From the NCBI RefSeq assembly GCF_900215515.1, contig NZ_OBEI01000004.1, forward strand, positions 59,607 through 123,606: a DNA stretch of 64,000 nucleotides, in the 5' to 3' direction. This stretch comes from Persephonella hydrogeniphila. GTDB taxonomy: Bacteria > Aquificota > Aquificia > Aquificales > Hydrogenothermaceae. Made by a program: the position numbers and the translations under genes. Below are positions 47,461 to 54,509 of the stretch, in pieces. The notes under the pieces are model-generated. The model did no database searches, was not told the origin of the DNA, and saw only the letters and a list, made by a program, of their open reading frames with translations. Numbering within the stretch: position 1 is the first letter of the stretch; each line of letters begins with the position of its first letter.

Positions 47461-48486
47461 TTATTTTTCAAAGGCGTCATATCTGGCTCTTATATCTTTG
47501 TAGATTGTAAGACCTTTGTGTTTTCTTTCTTTGTAGGCGAAATAAATTTCTTCTAAGACTTCTAATGCCTTGTCTTCTCCTAATCTAAACTCTATCTCTA
47601 TAACTGCATCCCAGATTTCTGTTTTACATCTTTCAAGGATTTGGTTTGGATGGAGTAGCTTTTTCTCTTTTTCTTCTTTTTTCTTTGGTGAACTTATTTT
47701 TTCTGCTTTTAATGGTTCTTCTTGTGTTTCTTCTTCGTCTTCTTCGTTCCAGTCATTCCAGCTTCCGTCGTATTCTTCGGTTTCGTGAGGTTTATCAGGA
47801 TATGCATTTTTTACTCGAGTAATTTTTGCATAATCTTTCAAAATTCTTGAAACTGTTGCTTGATTTATACCCAATTTTCTGGCTATCTCTGTTTGGTTTA
47901 AACCTTGGTCAGATAACTCCTTAACCTTTTCCCTTAACTCTTCCTTTTCAGACTTTATAATCCCAGCTTGAGATAAGACTTTGTTGACATAGCTAATACT
48001 TACCTTTAGAGCTTTTGAAATTATGATTTTTCTTGTTTTTTTATCGTAATGGTTTAAAAGTTCCCAGTCTCTTAAAATTGCCCTCTTCTTTTCTCCAATA
48101 GTTAATGGTGTATCAGTTGTTTTCTCTTCTGTGTTTACAGCTTGAGCAACAACAGGATATAAACCTTGTGGGACTTCCCATTTTTCAATCCATATTGTAG
48201 TTTTTCCTGCCTCTTTGTGAGCATAATATCTGTGGTTTCCATCAAGTTTTGTATAATCTGCACTTGTTAAAATTGGAGGAAATACATCACCATCTAATAT
48301 GTTAGAAGCATAAAGAGAAACTCTTTCTTTATCTGTTTTCTCACGAGGATAAATTCCTTGGTCTATCATTATTTTTTCAATAGGAACTTCTTCAACACCG
48401 ATATATTCACATCCAAGCTCTTTTAAAAGGTTATAAACATCAGGTCTTCTGTGTTTTAAAGTGAGTTTTTCAACTTGTTCTTTCAT
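47461..48486 (-). CDS. ParB-like partition/regulatory protein
   Basis: A 341-residue protein with a ParB N-terminal (Srx/ParB) domain (IMIDQGIYPREKTDKERV, LDGNHRYYAHKEAG with GNHR at 83-86), a ParB-type central helical region and a helix-turn-helix (LNQTEIARKLGINQATVSRILKDY). C-terminus is acidic then helical. No ParA is nearby, so it is more likely a phage regulator or CTP-dependent DNA clamp than a partition protein. GGAGGG precedes the ATG. Confidence 0.8.
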   Translation of the reverse strand: MKEQVEKLTLKHRRPDVYNLLKELGCEYIGVEEVPIEKIMIDQGIYPREKTDKERVSLYASNILDGDVFPPILTSADYTKLDGNHRYYAHKEAGKTTIWIEKWEVPQGLYPVVAQAVNTEEKTTDTPLTIGEKKRAILRDWELLNHYDKKTRKIIISKALKVSISYVNKVLSQAGIIKSEKEELREKVKELSDQGLNQTEIARKLGINQATVSRILKDYAKITRVKNAYPDKPHETEEYDGSWNDWNEEDEEETQEEPLKAEKISSPKKKEEKEKKLLHPNQILERCKTEIWDAVIEIEFRLGEDKALEVLEEIYFAYKERKHKGLTIYKDIRARYDAFEK

Positions 48487-48510
48487 CTACTTAACCCTCC
48501 CAAGATTTCT

Positions 48511-48564
48511 TTTGTCCAACCTGTCCTAAATAGTTGGAAAGGTTTGGAGTATGGTTTTTGTATG
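48511..48564 (+). repeat. 54-bp repeat, copy A
   Basis: Identical over 54 bases to 48900-48953. It covers late promoter copy 4 and the ATG of the gene at 48562, indicating recent duplication of a promoter-start cassette. Confidence 0.9.
48513..48555 (+). promoter_or_regulatory. Late promoter copy 4 (small membrane gene A)
   Basis: TGTCCAACCTGTCCTAA at 48513-48529, 20 nt, hexamer TATGGT (48550-48555), then TTTTGT and ATG at 48562: predicted leaderless. It points against the early operon. Confidence 0.8.
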
Positions 48565-48783
48565 GAAGTTGGAGTATGGGGTTTAAATGTAGTCTTTGAT
48601 ATAGGTAAATTTGCAATAATAATTTCGTGGTGTTTTGCTTTAGTTCTTTTATTGGGATTATCCGAACTATTTAGGAAAAAGTTTGATCTAAACATTTTTG
48701 GAAACCTCTCCTTTATCATCTTTATTTTCATTTGTATTTCCTTTGTTATAGGCACTTGCTATCTTTTGAAGCTCCTTGTCTAA
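48562..48783 (+). CDS. Small membrane protein A, candidate lysis factor
   Basis: A 73-residue protein with two hydrophobic segments (about 16-35 and 50-71) and a short charged loop (ELFRKKFD). It starts 6 nt after the hexamer of a late promoter and runs antisense to the early operon; its last 96 bases overlap the convergent gene at 48688. Two-helix size, late expression and antisense position suggest a holin-type or other lysis role (inference). Confidence 0.65.
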   Translation: MEVGVWGLNVVFDIGKFAIIISWCFALVLLLGLSELFRKKFDLNIFGNLSFIIFIFICISFVIGTCYLLKLLV

Positions 48784-48879
48784 TCCGATAAAAGCTACAA
48801 TCACAGATAAAGCAATACTGATGCTTCCAAAGGTTATTGTGAATGCTATTAGGATTAAAACCTTAATTAGCTCTTCCAT
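48688..48879 (-). CDS. Small membrane protein B
   Basis: A 63-residue protein: a hydrophobic N-terminus (about 5-33) and a polar, charged tail (GNTNENKDDKGEVSKNV). GAGGAGG lies 6 bases before the ATG at 48879. Its end overlaps small membrane protein A on the other strand. It belongs to the early leftward transcript. Function unknown. Confidence 0.65.
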   Translation of the reverse strand: MEELIKVLILIAFTITFGSISIALSVIVAFIGLDKELQKIASAYNKGNTNENKDDKGEVSKNV

Positions 48880-48899
48880 TTTGTTCCTCCTCAATTACA

Positions 48900-48953
48900 T
48901 TTGTCCAACCTGTCCTAAATAGTTGGAAAGGTTTGGAGTATGGTTTTTGTATG
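48900..48953 (+). repeat. 54-bp repeat, copy B
   Basis: Second copy of the repeat at 48511-48564, 389 bp downstream, spanning late promoter copy 5 and the start of the gene at 48951. After the ATG the two genes share no obvious sequence. Confidence 0.9.
48902..48944 (+). promoter_or_regulatory. Late promoter copy 5 (small membrane gene C)
   Basis: TGTCCAACCTGTCCTAA at 48902-48918, 20 nt, hexamer TATGGT (48939-48944), TTTTGT, then ATG at 48951: predicted leaderless. Confidence 0.8.
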
Positions 48954-49178
48954 ACAGAATTTACAGGCGATTTAATGAATTCATATAAGGGAATTTTAAT
49001 ACTGGTTCTTTGGATAAATACCTTATCTATATTGAGAAGTGGGAAAGCGATATTACAAGCTCCAAAGATAGACAAAGAACCATGGTATATTAACCTCGTC
49101 ATATCAATTCTCCTTTTGTTTATGATTTTCAACTTCATAAGTGCTATTGTTATAGTTTTTAAAGTTGTGTTTGGATAA
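48951..49178 (+). CDS. Small membrane protein C, candidate lysis factor
   Basis: A 75-residue protein with two hydrophobic segments (about 13-30 and 45-72) and a basic loop (LRSGKAIL). Same promoter and leaderless start as gene A, and likewise antisense to the early operon; its last 75 bases overlap the gene at 49104. A holin/antiholin-like pair with gene A is possible. Confidence 0.65.
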   Translation: MTEFTGDLMNSYKGILILVLWINTLSILRSGKAILQAPKIDKEPWYINLVISILLLFMIFNFISAIVIVFKVVFG

Positions 49179-49337
49179 ATTTTCTATTTTAAAAATCCAA
49201 ACAAATATAGATACAATGAGAGCAAAAATTAGTGCTGAAATTAGCTTGAGTATTGATTTAGTACTGTCAAATAAGGAATCTATTACTATGTAAATGATAG
49301 CAACACCTGCTACCAGAGAGAGAAGTAAATTTTCCAT
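49104..49337 (-). CDS. Small membrane protein D
   Basis: A 77-residue protein with two hydrophobic segments (about 4-20 and 31-50) and a polar Asn/Lys/Glu tail. AAGGAG lies 9 bases before the ATG at 49337. Early strand; overlaps gene C at the 3' end. Function unknown. Confidence 0.65.
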   Translation of the reverse strand: MENLLLSLVAGVAIIYIVIDSLFDSTKSILKLISALIFALIVSIFVWIFKIENLSKHNFKNYNNSTYEVENHKQKEN

Positions 49338-49351
49338 TTCATTACTCCTTG

Positions 49352-49831
49352 TTAATACTTCTCTCTGAGACTTACCACTTTTTGTCTAATGATTGCTCTT
49401 TTTTGATTTAAAACTGTTAGAGCTTCATCAATTTCGTTCAAGTATCTGATGAGTTCTTCTTTTGTAATTCTTCCATCTTCCAGGATTTCAACTTCAGTTT
49501 GGGGCACATCGTGAAGTTCTTTCATAAGTTTTGATAGGTGAATATCTTCTTCATCTTTTAAAGCTTCTTCTTTTACAGGAACATATCCATATCTTCTTAA
49601 TATCTCGGTAATTACCTGCTGAAAGAGTTCAGGTGTTTCGTCTTTAAATACATCTAACAGCTCCACTGCCTTTGTGATAGGGTCTTTTCTGTAATAAAAA
49701 TCTCCTTCTTCTTTTGCCCAGCTGTAAACTGTTTTAGGCGAGTTCCCAGTTTTCAACTGAAAAACTACTGGATTTTTCCTTTGGATAAACTTTTTAAATG
49801 CCCAGTTAAAACTCGGTCTTAACTTTGACAT
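49352..49831 (-). CDS. Early regulator, CII-like candidate
   Basis: A 159-residue protein. The N-terminal part (VVFQLKTGNSPKTVYSWAKEEGDFYYRKDPITKAVELLDVF) resembles phage CII-type (CP76) regulators; the C-terminus is helical (AVLNQKRAIIRQKVVSLREKY-like). DNA binding is plausible but unproven. AGGAGGTAATAG precedes the ATG. Confidence 0.6.
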   Translation of the reverse strand: MSKLRPSFNWAFKKFIQRKNPVVFQLKTGNSPKTVYSWAKEEGDFYYRKDPITKAVELLDVFKDETPELFQQVITEILRRYGYVPVKEEALKDEEDIHLSKLMKELHDVPQTEVEILEDGRITKEELIRYLNEIDEALTVLNQKRAIIRQKVVSLREKY

Positions 49832-49852
49832 GACTATTACCTCCTGCTGTTT

Positions 49853-50134
49853 TTAGTTAGTTTCTTCTATATGTGGTTCAGTCGAACTATTTTTTTCTTC
49901 TTTTTTGTTATATGTTTTTCTTAAATCTCTTTGTGGATTGATTTCTATAGAGAAAGAAAAGTCTTTATCCACTTTATATAAAATGCTTGACAGAACACCT
50001 ATAAGAACAAGGAAAGGTATACACAAGACAACTAAAAAGGACAAAAAGAAATACAGTAGAAAAGATATCGTTTTAGAGATAAACATCTTCAGCTTCTCTT
50101 TAAGAACTAATTCAGAGAAATTAGCGACACTCAT
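49853..50134 (-). CDS. Membrane protein of the early operon
   Basis: A 93-residue protein with a strongly hydrophobic middle (about 20-50, one or two helices) and a polar C-terminal tail (RKTYNKKEEKNSSTEPHIEETN). ATGA overlap with the Ner-like gene. Possibly an exclusion or membrane factor; unknown. Confidence 0.65.
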   Translation of the reverse strand: MSVANFSELVLKEKLKMFISKTISFLLYFFLSFLVVLCIPFLVLIGVLSSILYKVDKDFSFSIEINPQRDLRKTYNKKEEKNSSTEPHIEETN

Positions 50135-50442
50135 TGTTCTGCTCTCCTTTGCTTATCTGGTTTTACTACTGGTTTTTCATTAGATTTCTCTCTGGAATTT
50201 TCCACAGGCTCTAGGACATAAGGAAAAAGCGAACCTTCAGGAACTTCTAAAAATTCCTCAATTTGTCTTGCTACTCTTCTTGATTTTGCATCTTTATGAA
50301 GCATCTGATATAAGAAGCTTTCTGATATTCCAAGAATTTCTGCAAACTGCTTGAGAGTAAGGCCTCTTTTGAGTAATTCTCCTTTTATGAAATTTAACCT
50401 TCCGTATTTTTTTACTTGTGTTTGTATATCTATGGTTTTCAT
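50131..50442 (-). CDS. Ner/Cro-like HTH regulator
   Basis: A 103-residue protein with a helix-turn-helix at about residues 29-52 (LTLKQFAEILGISESFLYQM) and a basic, Pro/Lys-rich tail. As the first gene with a strong ribosome binding site (AAGGAGGAAGC) in the leftward early transcript, opposite a LexA-like repressor, it fits a Ner/Cro role: damping early transcription. Confidence 0.8.
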   Translation of the reverse strand: MKTIDIQTQVKKYGRLNFIKGELLKRGLTLKQFAEILGISESFLYQMLHKDAKSRRVARQIEEFLEVPEGSLFPYVLEPVENSREKSNEKPVVKPDKQRRAEQ

Positions 50443-50471
50443 TTATGCTTCCTCCTTATTTTTGTAAAAAA

Positions 50472-50531
50472 GCACCCCCGCAGATGTAAAATAAGGGTGG
50501 GTGAAAGCTGGAAAAATAACCGCGGAGGTGC
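50472..50531 (+). promoter_or_regulatory. Inverted repeat covering a ribosome binding site
   Basis: GCACCCCCGC (50472-50481) pairs 9 of 10 with GCGGAGGTGC (50522-50531), which contains the ribosome binding site of the gene at 50536. The same CACCC can instead pair with GGGTG at 50495-50499 or 50499-50503. The leader can thus fold two ways, one hiding and one freeing the site: a possible translational switch. Confidence 0.5.
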
Positions 50532-50535
50532 TAAA

Positions 50536-51048
50536 ATGGAAAAAGTAAGCATTGCCATTGCCGTAACATCCGGAATTGCCACAATAATCAGTATTGCTAC
50601 TTCCACCCACCCAATAGTTAGCTTTATATTGGGAACTATATTTGGAGGTAGCCTTATGTTTGCTTTTTTCAAAAGAAATACTGGTAAATCTAAAATTGAA
50701 GAGTCCAATAAACCAAAATCTATGTCTAATGAAACTTCTCTTGGAAACTCTACATGGTTTTCTGATAGAGAATTTTTTGATGGTTATAGTTATTTCTGGG
50801 CTATGGTTAATCATCACTTTAAACCTTTTGCCAAGGGTAGTAAAGACGGTATAAAGTACATTGTTTATGCATGCAATATAGATGATATTCTCCCTGCTTA
50901 TGTGATAATTCCTGAAGATAGAAATAGAATTAAAGAATTTTCTATTGTTAAAAAGCACATAGAGGACTTTGCCCATTTTATTATCATGGAATTTAGGCAC
51001 TCTAAGAATTGGTCTATATTCTTTGACGAATTCAAAGTTATAGCCTGA
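50536..51048 (+). CDS. Membrane protein of the lysogeny region
   Basis: A 170-residue protein starting at the ATG 50536 after CGGAGGTG. Two hydrophobic segments (about 5-22 and 26-46) are followed by a soluble domain (YSYFWAMVNHHFKPF, YACNIDDILPAYVIIPEDRNRIKEF). It lies on the repressor strand, opposite the early genes, the usual place of lysogenic conversion or superinfection exclusion genes. Family not recognised. Confidence 0.65.
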   Translation: MEKVSIAIAVTSGIATIISIATSTHPIVSFILGTIFGGSLMFAFFKRNTGKSKIEESNKPKSMSNETSLGNSTWFSDREFFDGYSYFWAMVNHHFKPFAKGSKDGIKYIVYACNIDDILPAYVIIPEDRNRIKEFSIVKKHIEDFAHFIIMEFRHSKNWSIFFDEFKVIA

Positions 51049-51130
51049 TTTTCTGTTGTTAATTCCTTTCTTCTGTTGTTTAATATTATCTGTGGTTGGC
51101 ATATATGTGCCTCCTGTATATGTGGTTGTA

Positions 51131-51179
51131 TATAAGTTTATTATACATAGTATAAGTTGTCAAGTCTTTTGTATAAGTT
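51131..51179 (+). promoter_or_regulatory. Three phased TATAAGTT repeats
   Basis: TATAAGTT at 51131, 51151 and 51172, i.e. every 20-21 bp, about two helical turns. On the minus strand this region holds TTGACA and TATAAT elements (with irregular spacing), so it may combine the early leftward promoter and repressor or Ner operators. Confidence 0.6.
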
Positions 51180-51190
51180 TTCATATACAG

Positions 51191-51229
51191 AAGTGTCCGA
51201 AAATTTACCTGGTAAAAAATCGGACACTT
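51191..51229. promoter_or_regulatory. 39-bp interrupted palindrome beside the repressor gene
   Basis: Perfect 10-bp outer arms (AAGTGTCCGA 51191-51200; TCGGACACTT 51220-51229) and perfect inner arms (TTTACC-T-GGTAAA), centred at 51210. The outer arms begin GTGTCC, as do the sites at the left prophage end. Candidate operator and/or internal transpososome enhancer. Confidence 0.65.
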
Positions 51230-51264
51230 TTGAGGATAATGTTACAAAGTCAACTACCGAAAAT

Positions 51265-51927
51265 ATGGAAAATATAGGACAAAGAATAAAAGAGCTTAGG
51301 AAGAGGCTGGGTTTATCCCAAAGGGAATTTGCCAAAAAGATAGGAAAAGCAACTATTTCTATTGCTAAATGGGAAGCTGGCGATAGAACTCCCGACGAAA
51401 GCACCTTGAAATTAATAGCAAAAGAATTTAATGTTAATGAAGAGTGGTTAAAGACAGGGAAGGGAGAGATGTTTGTAGAAACACCCATAAAAGAAGAGGG
51501 AATAAAAGTTCCTTTTTATCCGGAGGCTACTCTTTCTGCAGGGGAAGGCATTGAGGCAACTACAGAAGAGCACTTTTGGGTAGAAATATCACCAGATTTA
51601 ATGTTAAAACTCATTGGGGTTGTATACAGAAGAGGATTAACACTTTTACCGGTCTATGGAGACAGCATGGAGCCCACGCTCAAAAGTGGCTCTGTAGTAA
51701 TGGTTAGACTATGGGAATATGAACAGAATTTAATAAACGGGGCTATTTACGCTTTTAGAGTGGATGGAGATCTTTTCGTAAAAAGGGTAGAAATAGACCC
51801 GGTGAATAAGGTAATAACTTTTAAAAGTGACAACCCGAATTACAGCTCATTTCAGATGAAAAGAGAAGAACTGGATAGAGTAAAAATAATAGGCAGAGTT
51901 CTAATAGATATGAGCGGGGTTTATTAG
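51265..51927 (+). CDS. LexA/CI-type phage repressor
   Basis: A 220-residue repressor from the ATG at 51265 (the frame is open upstream, but through the palindrome). HTH at about 18-38 (SQREFAKKIGKATISIAKWE); S24-type C-terminus with catalytic Ser134 (VYGDSMEPTLKSG) and Lys173 (DLFVKRVE); likely self-cleavage at A92-G93 (SAGEG). Family knowledge predicts RecA-stimulated self-cleavage and induction by DNA damage. Sits rightward, opposite the early genes. Confidence 0.9.
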   Translation: MENIGQRIKELRKRLGLSQREFAKKIGKATISIAKWEAGDRTPDESTLKLIAKEFNVNEEWLKTGKGEMFVETPIKEEGIKVPFYPEATLSAGEGIEATTEEHFWVEISPDLMLKLIGVVYRRGLTLLPVYGDSMEPTLKSGSVVMVRLWEYEQNLINGAIYAFRVDGDLFVKRVEIDPVNKVITFKSDNPNYSSFQMKREELDRVKIIGRVLIDMSGVY

Positions 51928-52067
51928 TGGAAAACCTTGGCATTATAGAAAAAATATTCCTTTTGCTCTCAGTGTTGCTGATAAGGGACGGATTGTACGA
52001 CAAATACTTAATAGAAAAAGCAGAAAAAGTATATAAAGAAATGAAAGAAGAAATGAGAGGGGAATAA
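51927..52067 (+). CDS. Small helical protein after the repressor
   Basis: A 46-residue protein from a GTG that shares its first base with the repressor stop. Hydrophobic first half (IIEKIFLLLSVLLIRDGLYD) and Lys/Glu-rich helix. Translational coupling is likely. Function unknown. Confidence 0.55.
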   Translation: MENLGIIEKIFLLLSVLLIRDGLYDKYLIEKAEKVYKEMKEEMRGE

Positions 52068-52068
52068 G

Positions 52069-52704
52069 ATGGAACTTTTTCAAGGATTATTAGGTATATT
52101 CTTCTTCATTTCTTTAGGATATCTTGTATATGCTTTTATCAAAAAGAAACCTAAGAAAGTTCCTGCTTCCATTTCTATAGGGTTGTTTATTGCTTTGTTC
52201 ATAGTTGATTCACTAACTCCAAAGAAAAAAGAAGAACCAAAGGTCACTATAGAAAAGAGTGAACAAATAAACAATAAGAAATTTGGAGAAATTCTACAGC
52301 TTTTACAACAATATCCTTATATGGTATCCGCTGAGAAAGTAAATATTAAAAATTCTGAGGATAATTTTAAGATAATAGAGATACATTTTTTTGAGAAAGC
52401 AACGTTCATGGATTATGCATTAGGCTTCAAAAGCCTAACTCAAGAAATTTCAAAAGTTTCCAACCAACCTAATTGGTTTTATATAGATGTTTATAATGGA
52501 GACAAGTTTATTTTTAGATTGCAATATTTTCCACATCAAGTTTTAGGAGTATATAAGCAGAATCCAAATGGAAGGGTTATTCATGCAATTATTATGAATA
52601 ATCTTCAAGTAGTAGAAAAAAACAAGGATTTAGAAAGCTGGTTTATAGAGCAATGTAGAACCTATAAAGGATATTTAGATCCGTTTTGTGGGAAGGTTAT
52701 ATAA
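52069..52704 (+). CDS. Membrane-anchored accessory protein
   Basis: A 211-residue protein with two hydrophobic segments (about 5-23 and 33-50) and a ~155-residue soluble domain (HFFEKATFMDYALGFKSLTQEI, NPNGRVIHAIIMNNLQVVEKN). Not recognised. It follows the small gene by 1 base on the lysogeny strand, so it is probably expressed in the prophage state. Confidence 0.65.
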   Translation: MELFQGLLGIFFFISLGYLVYAFIKKKPKKVPASISIGLFIALFIVDSLTPKKKEEPKVTIEKSEQINNKKFGEILQLLQQYPYMVSAEKVNIKNSEDNFKIIEIHFFEKATFMDYALGFKSLTQEISKVSNQPNWFYIDVYNGDKFIFRLQYFPHQVLGVYKQNPNGRVIHAIIMNNLQVVEKNKDLESWFIEQCRTYKGYLDPFCGKVI

Positions 52705-52761
52705 CTGATTGTGATTTTCACCATGGACTAATACAACACTTTATACGATAATAAAATTATT

Positions 52762-53865
52762 ATGTTAGGAATTTTAGAAAAGGCAAAGCAATTAAATACG
52801 GAAAGTATTATCAGAAAGAACTTTGAAATGTTAAAGGCATCTTATAAGGTGAACAATATATTAATTTCTCAAGAAACAAAAATTCCCATTAAAGAACTAG
52901 AAAAAATAGATAAAGAAATTTCAGTAGCTTTTAATATTTATGAAAAAATAGCAGAATACTTTGGAATATATACTTCAGATTTATTTTCTGAATACTCTTT
53001 GCGACCCATTGCGGGCATATTCTTCAGACACAAAGAAGATGATAATCTTTCTATAGAAGAAAGAAGATTTATTTTGAAACTGTATGAATGGGGATTAACT
53101 TTTAGAGAAGTTAACCCAGTTAAAGAAACAGATTCATTAAAATTTTTCAGAAAATATTTTAAAAACATACGCTCAGAAAAAGATATAGAAGAAAAAGGAA
53201 ATAAGTTCAGAGAACTTATTAGTTTTCATTTGCTTAGTCTTCAAAAAATTGAAAATCTGGATACTTGGAAAATAAAAAATTTCTTCAAAGATTTTGAAAA
53301 ACTTATTTATAAAAAGTTAGGAGTAAAAATTTTTCATGTATATCCATCTAATAAAGAAATAAAATTTCAAAGTATATATTTTCCAGACTTAGAAATAATT
53401 TTTATAAAGGATCCTCGCTATGTAGGAACTGTATTCTTTAGATTATTTCATGAGCTATTTCATGTTTTCAGAAAAGATAAAATAGAAGGTTTTGATATTT
53501 GTTTTGGTAGTGAAGTAAGACATCCCGAGGATAAATATGCTAACAGATTTGCGGCAGCTGTTCTTATTCCAATAAATGATTTGGAATCTAAAGTTAAAAA
53601 AATAAATATAGAAAATTGCAAGGACATAGAAAAACTTTATAAAGAATATATTGGAAGTAAAGAAACTTTTAAAAACAGATTAAAATCTTTAGGTATAAAA
53701 AGGAAAGAAATCTCCAATTGTATTAACAATATAAAAGCAAAAGGAAAACCTATCTCAATAGGAAATAAAGATAAAATACCTCCTGAAATAAAAAAAAGTA
53801 TTGAACAGTTATATAAAAATGGTTTAATAACATATAGCAGAAAACAGGAGTTACTGGACTTCTAA
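52762..53865 (+). CDS. ImmA/IrrE-like metallopeptidase
   Basis: A 367-residue protein. The zinc motif HELFH (H230, E231, H234) and downstream EDKYANRFAAAVLIP match ImmA/IrrE peptidases. The N-terminal ~200 residues are helical, with a possible degenerate HTH (NNILISQETKIPIKELEKI). Such proteins cleave phage repressors or act in antitoxin pairs. No clear ribosome binding site; ATAATAAAAT lies just upstream. Coupled to the next gene by a 1-base TAATG overlap. Confidence 0.8.
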   Translation: MLGILEKAKQLNTESIIRKNFEMLKASYKVNNILISQETKIPIKELEKIDKEISVAFNIYEKIAEYFGIYTSDLFSEYSLRPIAGIFFRHKEDDNLSIEERRFILKLYEWGLTFREVNPVKETDSLKFFRKYFKNIRSEKDIEEKGNKFRELISFHLLSLQKIENLDTWKIKNFFKDFEKLIYKKLGVKIFHVYPSNKEIKFQSIYFPDLEIIFIKDPRYVGTVFFRLFHELFHVFRKDKIEGFDICFGSEVRHPEDKYANRFAAAVLIPINDLESKVKKINIENCKDIEKLYKEYIGSKETFKNRLKSLGIKRKEISNCINNIKAKGKPISIGNKDKIPPEIKKSIEQLYKNGLITYSRKQELLDF

Positions 53866-54452
53866 TGTATCTACTAGTAGTAGACAATGGAGTAATAATA
53901 TCAATAGACCAGGTTTTAAAGTGGAATTCATTTTTTTCCAATTTTAAGACCATCTGTGGTGTGAACTTTGAAAGATTAAAATTAGCAAAAAGGGAATACG
54001 AGAATAAAAAAAATATCAACATAGGTGGTATAGAGTATGTAGATCTACCAAGTGACCCAGATTTTAATAGAATTTACAATCTTCTAGTTTCTTATAGAAA
54101 TAACTGCAACTCCAAAGATCAAAGAGTGAAATGCATTGGTGAAATAGATTTAAAACAAATGGCTTATGTCTTATATCTAATAGAAAAAAACATAAAACAA
54201 AAAGGCTTTCCTAAATACCTTACAGAGGAAAATGTTCTCAGAAAATTTGTCCGGGAAACTTCTGATTTAAAACCTTACTTCAAACAAATCTTTTGCTCAA
54301 CAAAAGATATTTTGTTTTGCTATTGTACAAAGTATAAAGCTTTAAAGTACCCCTATAAAACATATATTCAAAAACTTAAAGAGAAGGGTAGAAATCTAGA
54401 TCATTTACCTGATCCAAAAGTTTGCTTTTGTTGCAAACAAGATAAGAATTAA
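53865..54452 (+). CDS. Partner protein of the ImmA-like peptidase
   Basis: A 195-residue protein; the N-terminus MYLLVVDNGVIISIDQVL loosely recalls a PIN-type start (LLVVDN), but other PIN acidic residues are not clear. The C-terminus has CFCCKQDKN and other Cys residues (FCSTKDILFCYC), perhaps a metal site. Coupling to an ImmA-like gene suggests a toxin-antitoxin or defence pair (inference). Confidence 0.6.
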   Translation: MYLLVVDNGVIISIDQVLKWNSFFSNFKTICGVNFERLKLAKREYENKKNINIGGIEYVDLPSDPDFNRIYNLLVSYRNNCNSKDQRVKCIGEIDLKQMAYVLYLIEKNIKQKGFPKYLTEENVLRKFVRETSDLKPYFKQIFCSTKDILFCYCTKYKALKYPYKTYIQKLKEKGRNLDHLPDPKVCFCCKQDKN

Positions 54453-54460
54453 CTCTATTC

Positions 54461-54503
54461 CGTCCAACCTGTCCTAAATCTTCATACCTCCTTAATATAT
54501 CTT
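54461..54503 (+). promoter_or_regulatory. Late promoter copy 6 (baseplate operon)
   Basis: CGTCCAACCTGTCCTAA (one mismatch) at 54461-54477, 20 nt, hexamer TATCTT (54498-54503), TTTCTT, then ATG at 54510: predicted leaderless. Confidence 0.82.
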
Positions 54504-54509
54504 TTTCTT

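Noticed and set aside
48483..49138. Two minus-strand frames (48483-48755 and 48863-49138) sharing a peptide around KPYSKPFQLFRTGW
   Set aside because: The shared peptide is only the 54-bp promoter repeat read backwards. Neither has a ribosome binding site, and both lie opposite or beside better-supported genes.
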